From Paratrimastix pyriformis (Eukaryota; Preaxostyla; Paratrimastigidae): a stretch of DNA of 24,896 nt. The stretch is taken from assembly GCA_027972325.1 (NCBI GenBank), contig JAPMOS010000350.1:1-24896 (forward strand), given 5' to 3'. Positions 9,737-18,587 of the stretch are shown here, in pieces. Below the pieces are notes generated by a model. It saw only the letters and a program-made list of their open reading frames with translations. It made no database searches and was not told the DNA's origin. The translations under genes were made by a program, and so were the position numbers. Positions within the stretch are counted from its first letter, which is position 1, and the number at the start of each line of letters is the position of its first letter.

Positions 9737-10135
9737 ATGGAACCAATCGAAGAAGAACTGGTTCTTGACCATCTGACGGCCGCGGAGGTCCGCCAAATCA
9801 AGGAGGCCGTTGCGTTCTACCGGCACCGCAAGTACGGCGACATTGAGCGGCGCCGCAAGACGCTCGAGGAGGGGACTCCCGTCATGGTCAACCCGCCCGT
9901 CAAATGGCACCGGCCCGGCATGGGCAAGTTCTGCTTGGCCGGGACAGTTGCAGAACGCCGGCGCAACGGGACCTATGTCGTCGATTTCGACGATCGGGTC
10001 GAGGCAGGCATTCCCAAGGTCTACCCGCGCAACAAGCTGCTGACTTACGTCGAGACCTTCGATGCCCCACTCCCAGCAGCGGGAGGTGCTCTGGTCCCCG
10101 TGGTTGATCTTCGGCGTCACCCGCCCGCAGTGTAA
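9737..10135 (+). pseudogene. Truncated integrase copy: leader plus C-terminal domain only
   Basis: This stretch encodes a 132-residue product beginning MEPIEEELV, like the full integrase. It passes directly into the C-terminal part: VRQIKEAVAFYRHRKYG, then VMVNPPVKWHRPGMGKF and GTYVVDFDDRVEAGIPKVY, an SH3-like basic domain of the sort that ends retroviral-type integrases. The zinc-binding and catalytic parts are absent. It has its own copy of the integrase upstream region. The right arm has no counterpart, so it arose after the arms formed or was lost there. If expressed, it could bind DNA or partner with the full integrase; that is inference. Confidence 0.65.
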
Positions 10136-10291
10136 CGTGGCAGGCTAAAACCAGCCCAACCCAACACCCCCCACCCCCCTCCCTCAACCTTCCTCCGGTC
10201 CGGTTTTTCTGCAAAAAATGTTGACACCGAGAAATTGTCTTGATTGAACAACACGCCACCACCACCGGGGTTGGGAGAGGGAGGATGGCCT

Positions 10292-10305
10292 GGGTGATAG
10301 CCACT
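10292..10305. promoter_or_regulatory. Shared upstream motif, integrase left
   Basis: GGGTGATAGCCACT lies about 20 bp upstream of the integrase start at 10323 and overlaps the dyad CCACTCGAGTGG (10301-10312). Confidence 0.55.
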
Positions 10306-10322
10306 CGAGTGGCGCCACTGAT

Positions 10323-12141
10323 ATGGAACCATTCGAAGAAGAGCTGGTTGGAGACGACCTCCCTCCACGCTTCCTGAGGAACTGGTCGACCTCCCTCCAC
10401 CTCTTCCTGAGGAGCTGGTTGATGACGACCTCCCTCCACCGCTTCCTGAGGAGGAGCTATTTTTCGGAGGTGGTGGCGGTGACGAGGCAGCGCATGAGGC
10501 AGAGCATGAGCCAGCCCTCGGAGAACTGCCTCCCGCAGAAGCGGCCGAGATTGACGTCGATGTCGTGGTTGATGTCGCAGACGCCGAAGTTGATGTGGCT
10601 GATTGGGGAAGCTACGACCGGACGGCGCGGGGGATCCACATGATCCTGAACGGTGTGGAACGTCTGTTTTTGGTTTTCCATGTCATGACCAATGCCCCGT
10701 TTGTCTCATTTTTCAGTCCGGGAAGGAACACGCAGTTATCGGTCGAACTGCCGCAAACATGCCCGTGAAGGGTTCTACCGCGCCGTTGGAGGAGTTCTGC
10801 AGCGGCTCCGCTCCGACCACGAGATCCGCGACCGGACCATCTGGGTGCCCGTGATCTACCCGCTTGCCAACCGTGTGCGTCTGGTGCGGCGCTTGCATGT
10901 CCAGCAGGGGCACCTCAACCGAGATGCTCTGATTGCCTACGCGAAAGGCCTCTACTACATCATTGGCCTGGATCAACTTGCGCGGGACATCATCGGGACG
11001 TGTGGCCAGTGCCAGACCGTCCGGCCCACCTACGAGCATCCCAAGTACCACGCCTTGGTGGTCAACCGGCCCCTCGAGGTGGTCGAGCTCGACTGTGGCG
11101 GCTTCGAGATCAGCTGTCAGCCGCCTCGCGCGTTCTGCGTCCTGGTGGACCACTTCACGAGCTACATGTGGGCCGCCGCGACATGGGAGACGAAGGCCAC
11201 CGGGCAGGAGGTGACCGACCTTCTCAGTCGTGTGTTCACCAGCGACGAGCCCAATCTGCTGCCCACCGGATCGTGACCGACAATGGGACCGAGTTCGTCA
11301 ACCAGCGCGTGGCCGAGTGGATCGCGTCTGTCCCATGCCTTTCGGATTTGCTCTTCACAGTCATCATTCCACCACCTCACCCGCCCGCTCAGGAACAAGA
11401 ACCTGCTGCCCGGGGTCCACATCGAGCACCACCGGTCGAGGCCGTACTACCCCAGTCTCATGGGAAGGCCGAGAACGCCGTCAAGAAGATCAAGAATCGG
11501 GTGATGAAGATGCGGACCGTGCCGGCCACCAACCGCGAGCTGCCGTGGCAGCCCTTCCTGCAGCCCGCCGTCAACCTGTACAACACGGCCACGGTGTCTT
11601 CGGTCTTCCAGCAACGTCCGGTCGTGATGATGGCGCTCTACCTCCCCGAGTACGAACAACTGGGCGACATGGCCCAGCTGCCGGACAAGTTCGCCAACCT
11701 GACGGCCCCGGAGGTGCGCCAAATCAAGGAGGCCGTGGCGTTCTACCGGCACCGCGAGTACGGCTACATTGAGCGGCGCCGCAACAAGGACCAAGAGACG
11801 ATCGAGGAGGGACTCCCGTCATGGTCAACCCGCCCGTCAAATGGCGCCGGCCCGGCATGGGCAAGTTCTGCTGGGCCGGGAGGGTGGCGGAACGCCGGCG
11901 CAACGGAACCTACGTCATCGAATTTGACGACCGGGTCAAGGCGGGCATTCCCAAGGTCTACGCGCGCAACAAGCTGCGGCCTTACGATGCCACCTTCGAT
12001 GCCCCACTCCCTGCTGCGGGAGGCGCTCTGGTCCCCGTTGTTGATCGTCGGCGCCACCCGCCGAATAAACCCCTAAACCCCTCCCCCGCCCCCGTCCCCG
12101 TCACGCAGTTTTCCGGTCCGGTTTTCTGCAAAACAAAATGA
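10323..12141 (+). pseudogene. Retroviral-type (rve) integrase, left copy, fossil
   Basis: The start (MEPFEEELVGDD) opens an acidic N-terminal region (to about 10660). An intron-like gap ending in CATTTTTCAG follows near 10715. Then come the HHCC zinc-binding region (LHVQQGHLN ... CGQC, about 10890-11015), the catalytic domain with Asp of VVELDCGG (about 11091), Asp of TDNGTEF (about 11279) and Glu of GKAENAVKKIKNRV (about 11471), and a C-terminal basic domain VMVNPPVKWRRPGMGKF ... KVYARNKLRPY (about 11810-11990). The D, D and E residues of the rve family are all readable. The enzyme family joins element ends to target DNA. No reverse transcriptase lies next to it. The copy is broken in several places but is only slightly diverged from the right-arm copy, so decay is recent. 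Confidence 0.85.
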
Positions 12142-12199
12142 TCTGGCAACACACGTGGGGGTGGGGATGGAGGGTCGCTATTACATCAACCAAAAGACA

Positions 12200-12312
12200 G
12201 GGGGTGGGGGGGGGGGTGGTGGTGGGGGATGGGGTCGTTTGAGGAGAAATGTGAATGCGTGCACGTCCACGCAGCCCCCCCCCCCCACCCCCCACCCCCA
12301 ACCCCCCCCCCC
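12200..12312. repeat. G tract and C tract flanking the palindrome centre (left)
   Basis: A G-rich run (12200-12235) and a C-rich run (12275-12312) lie about 40 bp apart and could pair with each other or form quadruplex-type structure. The C run pairs with the G run at 12954-12971 in the other arm. Exact lengths of such runs may be unreliable. Confidence 0.8.
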
Positions 12313-12409
12313 GTTCATGAATGCCCTGTGCACTCTGGGTTTTTGTCGACGCCCAGTACATACAAAACCGGAAACAGAAACCCAAAGAAAATGCCAAAAT
12401 TCCAGCAAA

Positions 12410-12492
12410 GAGGCAGTAGTACAACGGTAGCGCGTCGGGTCAACACACGGAAGGCTTCGGGATCGATTCTCAGCTGCCACAAGCCGTTTTTT
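12410..12492 (+). tRNA. tRNA-like sequence, weak (possible pseudo-tRNA)
   Basis: An A-box-like TAGTACAACGG (12417-12427) and a B-box-like GGATCGATTCT (12460-12470) are correctly spaced. Flanks GAGGCAG and CTGCCAC (about 12410-12416 and 12472-12478) pair at six of seven positions. A run of six T (12487-12492) follows, as for a Pol III terminator. The D and anticodon stems pair poorly and no anticodon with a preceding T is clear. It is either a decayed tRNA gene, a tRNA-derived relic or chance. Confidence 0.35.
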
Positions 12493-12501
12493 CTGCGTTC
12501 G

Positions 12502-12588
12502 AAAAAATTAGATCACTGATCTAAAGTTACGGCGTGCCAAAATTAAGCTATCACATGTCTTAAAATGAGACGAATGGTCTAATTTTTT
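12502..12588. repeat. Short inverted repeat in the central spacer
   Basis: AAAAAATTAGA (12502-12512) and TCTAATTTTTT (12578-12588) are exact complements separated by 65 bp. The right half overlaps the stop codon of the minus-strand coding fragment. It could be a convergent transcription end or the trace of a small insertion. Confidence 0.6.
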
Positions 12589-12889
12589 ACCGCCATGCAC
12601 CACAAACCTTTCCTTCCTAACCATGTCGCCACATCCTCTTCACTGGCCTCCGTCGGAAAGCCAGCAAGCGTAGCCTTGAAGAGCGTTGTAGTGATGATGT
12701 CCGGCTTGAATTCAGTCGCCACCGCCACAATGGGTCTCACAGTAGCATGGAACTTCTGCCCTAGTTCCTCGACCCTTGCAAACTGCTCGGTCGTCGGACG
12801 ATCGAATAGAATTGAGAATTCGGGGAACGACCCCTCCACCGCGGCGCCAGCGAAAGACGCTTGTATTTCAGCATATGATAAAGGATTCC
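12579..12889 (-). CDS. Unrecognised C-terminal coding fragment in the spacer
   Basis: An open stretch on the minus strand encodes about 100 residues of ordinary, non-repetitive protein ending WLGRKGLWCMAVKN. It begins near YAEIQASFAGAAVEGSF and contains FSILFDRPTTEQFARVEELG and KPDIITTTLFKATLAGFP. Base composition is less GC-extreme than the arms and the sequence has no mirror copy. It lacks a convincing start, since upstream the frame runs into the arm. It is either the last exon of a host gene caught at the palindrome centre, or a small accessory gene. I do not recognise the family. Confidence 0.45.
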
Positions 12890-12953
12890 TGTTTCCGGTT
12901 TTGTATGGACGGGGCGTCGACAAGAACCCAGAGTGCACAGGGCGTTCATGAAC

Positions 12954-13053
12954 GGGGGGGGGGGGGGGGGGTGAGCGAGAGCCGGTTTTGGGGATCCTCT
13001 GGGAGAAAACTGGTAATGCACGCAGCCTCCCCCCCCCCCACCCCACCCCCCCC
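12954..13053. repeat. G tract and C tract flanking the palindrome centre (right)
   Basis: A run of about 18 G (12954-12971) and a C-rich run (13028-13053) mirror those of the left arm, with GTTCATGAAC next to the G run as on the left. Run lengths differ from the left side. Confidence 0.8.
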
Positions 13054-13211
13054 GAGCCCGATTGTGCCGTTGATGGCATCCGGCCCCTCCAACGATTTCA
13101 CCCCCACCCCCCTCCTCGAGCATTCGTATAAGATCATTTTGTTTTTGCAGAAAACCGGACCGGAAAACTGCGGGACGGGGGCGGTGGTGGGGATGGTGGG
13201 GTTGGGGTGTT

Positions 13212-14861
13212 TTATTCTGGGGGCGCGTGACGCCGGCGATCAACGACGGGGACCAGAGCGCCTCCCGCAGCAGGGAGCGGGGCATCGAAGGTGGCATCGT
13301 AAGGCCGCAGTTTGTTGCGCCCGTAGACCTTTGGAATGCCCGGCTTGACCCGATCCTCAAACTCGATGACGTAGGTGCCGTTACGCATGCGTTCCGCCAC
13401 CCTCCCGGACCAGCAGAACCTGCCAATGCCGGGCCGGCGCCATTTGGCAGGCAGGGCGACCATGACGCGAGTCCCCTCCTCGATGGTCTCTTGGTCCTTG
13501 TTGCGGCGCCGCTCAATGTAGCCGTACTCGCGGTGCCGGTAGAACGCCACGGCCTCCTTGATTTGGCGCACCTCCGCGGCCGCCAGGTTGGCGAACTTGT
13601 CCGGCAGCTGGGCCATGTCGCCCAGTTGTTCGTACTCGGGGAGGTAGAGCGCCATCATCACAACCGGGCGTTGCTGGAAGACCGAAGAAACCGTGGCCGT
13701 GTTGTACAGGTGCACGGCGGGCTGCAGGAAGGGCTGCCACGGCAGCTCGCGGTTGGTGGCCGGCACGATACGCATCTTCATCACCCGGTTCTTGATCTTC
13801 TTGACGGCGTTCTCGGCCTTCCCATGAGACTGGGGTAGTACGGCCTCGACCGGTGGTGCTCCATGTGGACCCCGGGCAGCAGGTTCTTGTTCCTGAGCGG
13901 GTAGATGACTGTGAAGAGCAAATCCGAAACGCACAGAACAGACGCGATCCACTCGGCCACGCGCTGGTTGACGAACTCGGTCCCATTGTCGGTCACGATC
14001 CGGGTGGGGAGCAGATTGGGCTCGTCGCTGGTGAACACACGAGTGAGAAGGTCGGTCACCTCCTGCCCGGTGGCCTTCGTCTCCCATGTCGCGGCGGCCC
14101 ACATGTAGCTCGTGAAGTGGTCCACCAGGACGCAGAACGCGCGAGGCGGCTGGCAGCTCATCTCGAAGCCGCCGCAGTCGAGCTCGACCACCTCGAGGGG
14201 CCGGTTGACCACCAAGGCGTGGTACTTGGGATGCTCGTACGTGGGCCGGACGCTCTGGCACTGGCCACACGTCCCGATGATGTCCCGCGCAAGCTGATCC
14301 ACGCCATGGATGTAGAAGAGGCCCTTCGAGTAGGCAATCAGGGCATCTCGGTTGAGGTGCCCCTGCTGGACATGCAAGCGCCGCAGCAAGCGCACACGGC
14401 GGGCAAGCGGGTAGATCACGGGCACCCAGATGGTCCGATCGCGGATCTCGTGGTCGAAGCGGAGCCGCTGCAGAACTCCCCGCTCGACGCGGTACAACCC
14501 TTTTGGCGTGTTTTAGACAGTTCGACCGGTAACTGCGTGATCCTTCCCGAACTGGAAAAATGAGACAAAGGGGGGTCATTGATCATGACCCGAAAAAACC
14601 AAAAAACAGACGTTCCACCCCGGTAAGGATCAGGTGGATCCCCCGCGCCGTCCGGTCGTAGCTTCCATAATCAGCCACATCACCATCGTCTGCTGCTACA
14701 TCAACCACGACGTCAATCTCGGCGGCTTCTGCGGGGTCCAGGTCTCCAAGGGCTGGCTCTTCGGCCTCCTCATGTGCCGCCTCGTCACCATCATCACCTC
14801 CGAAAAATAACTCCTCCTCAGGAAGCGGTGGAGGGAGGTCGTCAACTTCGATTGGCTCCAT
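13212..14861 (-). pseudogene. Retroviral-type (rve) integrase, right copy, fossil
   Basis: This is the mirror copy of the left integrase, read leftward from the start at 14861 (MEPIEVDDLPPPLPEEE). The acidic N-terminal region, the intron-like gap near 14550-14600, the HHCC region, the three catalytic positions (LDCGG, TDNGTEF, GKAENAVK) and the C-terminal domain are all readable. Long stretches are open, including an N-terminal and zinc/catalytic stretch of more than 200 residues and a C-terminal one of similar size. It is broken in a few places and is better kept than the left copy. It is nearly identical to the left in the core and more different in the acidic N-terminus. Confidence 0.85.
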
Positions 14862-14879
14862 ATCAGAGGCGCCACAGGA

Positions 14880-14892
14880 GTGGCTATCACCC
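14880..14892. promoter_or_regulatory. Shared upstream motif, integrase right
   Basis: GTGGCTATCACCC lies about 20 bp upstream of the integrase start at 14861 (minus strand). The dyad seen in the left arm is imperfect here (CCACAGGAGTGG). The GAGAAATTG/CAATTTCTC flank near 14985 is kept. Confidence 0.55.
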
Positions 14893-15065
14893 TGGTCATG
14901 CAGCCCGTCCAGCGAGCACTACTCCCGGTCCCAGACCCCCTCCGGGTCCCGATCCCGCCCCGGTGGCTTGTTGTTCAATCGAGGCAATTTCTCGATGTAT
15001 CGTGTTTCTTGAAAAAACAAACCAAAAAAAAAAATCAGGATCGAAAAGAGGGATTGTATTACAAG

Positions 15066-16275
15066 TTACGGCAAGTCCTCGATTTCCTCGGGCTGAAGGT
15101 CCTCGCCCAAAGCATCCGGACTGAGCGGGTCCAGCAGCGGGTTGAGCTCGTCGGAAGGAGGAGGCCACTGATAAGGCTGATCATCGGGAGCGGGGATGAG
15201 GGGCCCTCTTGGTCGTCTTGAAGCTCGAAGGCCTGCTCTTGTTGTTGTTGCTCGGCGGTGGTGGTCTGCTCGGAGGCCTGCTCTTCTTGTTGAGGCGGGG
15301 CAGGTTCTTCTTGGGGGGGGGCAGAGGAAGATGCAGGGCCCATTCGTCGACAGGGGTGCAACGACGTTGCAAAGCTCCGTCTCGTGGGCTTCGAGGGGCA
15401 GGTATGCTTCGTCCTGCCGGTGCACCAGCACCGGAGGCACGTGGCCGATCATGAGGCTCTCCACTGCAGGCGCCCGGTCAATTAGATCAACGCGCGTTCC
15501 GGTGGCCTCTGCCGCCAAGAGAGCTGGCCCACAGCCGCAGAAGCAGTCCAACACAGGGCCCGGCCCTCCGTAGCGGCGGAAGAGGTAGACGTAAAGATCG
15601 GCCGGCTTGGCGAAGCGGGCCTGCCCGCCTGGTGCCGCAGGTAGACCGCGTTGGTGCGCGGGTTGGCCCGGGCGTTCATCTCGGCCAACTTCGCACTCGG
15701 AGAAGGGCACAGTACATCCCAGCGCCAGTTGACGGGCCGCTCGTGGCCTCGCTGGAAAACCTCGATGGGCAGCTCCACCTCCTCAGGGCGGGGGGCTCCC
15801 GGTGAGAGCGACGGCCGGGGTTGGCCTCCTCGAGGTAATCTGCGCGAAGAAGTGATGAAGAAGGACAAGTTAAAACCAATTGCATCTGTGAAGGGAATGA
15901 ATCACGGACTTCCCCAGATGGCACGAATTCGGTGATCGCTCACGAAATTGAAGCACTCGAGAGCCGGCGTCCATTGCTGGGACAGGTTGGCCTCGGTATC
16001 CATCACGATGATGGTACCATTGGGGCAATGAACGAGTCGAGGTACTGGGCCAGGGATCCGTAGTCCGGGGTGGGTCTGTCTCGAGGGTCGTCGGTAATGC
16101 CCCAGGGAGCATCCAACACGGCCAAGGTATACAGTGTCTATTGAATGAAACGAGGATGTTAGTGGGGATCCAACAAGTTGGAAACTGCAGACACGGCCGG
16201 GATTATCCTTCGCGCGAAACAAGATCGCTTCGGCATCCCCGCAGTAGAACCGGGCCAAGGTTTTCCCATGAGGGA
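15066..16275 (-). pseudogene. Gene B, beta-type DNA methyltransferase domain, right copy
   Basis: This is the mirror of the left domain, with the same order: FYCGDAEAILFRAKDN, the DAPWGI-type motif IV, GTIIVMDTEAN, RFAKPADLYVYLFRRYGG and VLDCFCGCGPALLAA, then a Gln/Glu-rich acidic tail ending near 15066. Intron-like gaps lie at the same places as in the left copy (near 15840-15910 and 16140-16195). The core differs from the left copy at only a few positions. Variant residues in motif IV (DAPW) and motif I (DCFCGCG) are identical in both arms, so they belong to the family and are not decay. The copy is broken in places. Confidence 0.73.
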
Positions 16276-16409
16276 TCGTGGCCCTCCGCGGGTGCGGAAA
16301 GCAGCTGGGGGCCGGAACGAGGCGCAGCGGACGCGGGCTTGGTGGTGGCCTGGGCGACTGACGCTGCTGCGGTGGCTTGGAGTGTTGTTGCTGGGCCTGG
16401 GCCGGGGTC

Positions 16410-16575
16410 TGGGGTTGAGGCTGAGCCGGCTGGGGCTGAGGCGACGGCTTGGCCTGGGGGCGGGCTGCGGCGGCTTGGCCTGGGGGCTGCGGCGGCTTGG
16501 CCTGGGGGCGGGCTGCGGCGGCTTGGCCTGGGGGCGGGCTGCGGCGGCTTGGCCTGGCTGGCTCGGGGCTTGGCT
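16410..16575. repeat. Pro/Gln-rich linker repeat of gene B, right
   Basis: About five GGCTTGGCCTGGGGGCGGGC-type units (minus-strand coding for PQAKPPQPAP) lie upstream of the methyltransferase domain. The unit count is higher than in the left arm. The same leader, GGTTGAGGCTGAGCCGGCTG, marks the displaced block at 1085-1290. Confidence 0.75.
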
Positions 16576-16579
16576 TTGG

Positions 16580-17890
16580 GCTCGGGCTCGGGCACCGGTT
16601 TCGACGAAGGCTGGGCTTCCTCGGTGGCCGACTCCGGTGGGAGTGCGCAGGCCTTGACCTCATACTCGTCATCGGCCTCCGCCGCCTTGGCCTCGGCTTC
16701 GGAGGTCGGCTCGGCTTGGGAAAGAAGCGCCTTCAGGGTGGCCCGCTTGGCCGGCTCTGACTTCGGCGGCTCTGGGTGCTCGGAGGCGGCTTCCTCCCGG
16801 AGTGCCCGCCTTTCCTCACGTAGTTCCCGGTCGACGGTCTTCAGCATGCGCTTGCTGGCACGGGGATGTCGTGGTGGCCCATCTCCTCCCAGAGCCGGGC
16901 GTACGGGCAGTGCTCGGGCATCAGGTAGTCCTGCATTGCCGGTGGCAGTTGTGCCGCGCACCACCCCAGCCAGTACCCGAGGACCAACTCGAACTCGGAG
17001 AGACGCCGGCCGTCCATGAAGGTGATCTCCTGGGGCATGTTGCCAACGTCCGTCTCGTTGAGGCGCTCGAACGGGCAGCCCAGCTCACCCAGCTCCTCGG
17101 AGAAGGCCGGAGTCGAACCTTGCCCTTGCGGAATGGGAAGGGCCGCACGTTGAGGCAGTTCATGAAGGCAAAGGTCTCGGTCCGGACGAGATGGCACCGC
17201 AGGATCTCCCGGGCGGCCTCGTCGGGGGCAGGTTGAGGACGGGGGTGGTCTCCGGCGGCCACCTCAGCTGCATCGTGGGCCTCGAGCAGCATGAAGGTCT
17301 GCTCGGCCTGCCGAATGGGCTTCTTGAGATCGGCCGCTGCAGTAGAGGTGGCCTCAGAACCACTGAACGACCCCTCCAACATGGCGCGAGCAAGCCACCG
17401 ATTCATCTCCGCATCCCTGGCCTGGCGGGCAGGACGTGTGAGCGGCAGCGTGGAAATGGTTGGTGCATGCGGACCTCAAAGATGCGCCACAGGTTCGTGG
17501 CTGACGGCTGTCGCTCAACCGGGAGCTGGGAGAGGGCACACAGCATCTCCAGGGAGAAGCACTCCAGAATCTTCACAAGCTTGGCCGGGGCGTCTTCGCC
17601 TTTGGGGAAGTGCAGCTCCTTGAGGGCGGGTTCCAAATGTGTGGCAAAGTCAGGATCCTCACGGATGTAGCGCTTGGGGGCCTGATAAGGGCGGGGAGGT
17701 GGGGTGATGATAATCAAGAGACGGGAGACGACAGACTTGGAGGGATGCACGCTTGAGGTTCAGCAGGACGTCGAAGGTGCTGCTTCCAAACCGCGCGTCG
17801 TGAGTAAGCAGGTTGACCCGATGTTGCAGCTCGAGCATGGCCTCCGGATCGAGAGTGTTGTAAACGGCCACGTCGATGTAGTCCTCCTTC
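16580..17890 (-). pseudogene. Gene B, middle region, right copy
   Basis: This is the mirror of the left middle region. Conserved blocks include AVYNTLDPEAMLELQHRVN and FGSSTFDVLLNLKRAS (about 17745-17875), LPVERQPSATNLWRIFEV (about 17475-17530), KKPIRQAEQTFMLLEAHDA (about 17275-17330), RCHLVRTETFAFMNCLNVRP (about 17140-17200), and the charged helix near 16800-16850 with KTVDRELREERRALREE. The block around 17580-17690 (APKRYIREDPDF) differs more from its left partner. The family is not recognised; the region is probably helical. It is broken in several places. Confidence 0.45.
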
Positions 17891-18345
17891 AGGTGCTGTG
17901 CAGGGGAAGAGGTGCGTTGTTATGAGGGCGGAGACAACGTGCAAGAGACCTGCCGGATCTGGGGTGTAGCTTGTTGAGCTTCTCCACCCTTTGGCGAAGC
18001 TCGGTCCGCTGTTCTGCGGTGATCTCGGGCGGCAACTCGGAGACCCGGCGCGGGTCCACGATGATGCGCGCAACCTGGAACCTAGGGGCACGATTAGAGG
18101 CCGATCCACCAAAAAGAGCATTGTCAGACCGGTGCGAGCCGTCGACCACCTGGTATCGAGCCTCGTCCAGGGCCGACGTTTGGACGATTATGCTGAACAG
18201 GACGGCCGCTCCCAGCTTCTCGAACCATTCCACAATTGCTCCGAGGCGCTCGTAGGCAAGGGGCCGGGCGAGGCTCGGGCAGGGGTCGATGGAGCTCAGC
18301 AGCACATGGGCCCTCTTGCCGTGGCACTTTTCCGACAGAGAGAGA
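17890..18345 (-). pseudogene. Gene B, ParB/sulfiredoxin-like domain, right copy
   Basis: The segment reads HVLLSSIDPCPSLARPL, YERLGAIVEWFEKLGAA, VLFSIIV and ARYQVVDGSHR, then after a short gap FQVARIIVDPRRVSEL and a helical tail. Spacing is the same as on the left with about 80% identity. Differences fall between the motifs, and the DGSHR signature is unchanged in both arms. Upstream a basic Lys/Arg/Pro-rich segment precedes it as in the left copy. Confidence 0.5.
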
Positions 18346-18435
18346 TCGAAGAGCCCCCCAACAACCCGAACAAAGCGAAAGGAATGTGCAGTCAGTAACT
18401 TGTTCAAAAAAGGGAAACGATGAAAACAGGTCACG

Positions 18436-18587
18436 AGTGGTGGGAGGAGGCAGGGTGTCGCAAGGTACGCATTGACGATATCAACGACGGACTGCATTAC
18501 TTGGCGAGCGGGGTGGGAGGAGGGAGGGTGGCGCGCAAGGTACGCATTGACGAGATCAACGACGGACTGCAGTACTTGGCGAGCGGC
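18436..18587. repeat. Tandem duplication of about 76 bp
   Basis: Two adjacent units (about 18436-18511 and 18512-18587) each contain GTACGCATTGACGA and TCAACGACGGACTGCA. On the minus strand they encode a repeated helix RQVLQSVVDLVNAYLA. The left arm has a single unit. Confidence 0.75.

Larger units (their letters stand above)
1..12377. repeat. Left arm of a giant inverted repeat
   Basis: This arm matches the reverse complement of 12889-24155 from end to end. The first bases of the window pair with bases near 24155, and the innermost match (around 12315-12377, with a GTCGAC core) pairs with about 12889-12955. The gene order is A2, A3, A, tandem array, B, truncated integrase, integrase. The arm runs off the window edge, so its outer limit is unknown. 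It holds two segments that the right arm lacks: most of A3 and the truncated integrase copy near 9.7-10.1 kb. Confidence 0.93.

Noticed and set aside
12155-12480. Open frames through the central G and C tracts
   Set aside because: They are low-complexity Gly- or Pro-run frames in both directions with no conserved residues between arms.
9737-14861. LTR retrotransposon assignment from the integrase alone
   Set aside because: No reverse transcriptase, RNase H, protease or direct long terminal repeats are visible. The inverted arms are not LTRs.
16141-17019. Plus-strand open frame of about 290 residues antisense to gene B
   Set aside because: It mirrors the GC-rich coding of the methyltransferase linker on the other strand; the mirror region in the left arm does not keep it.
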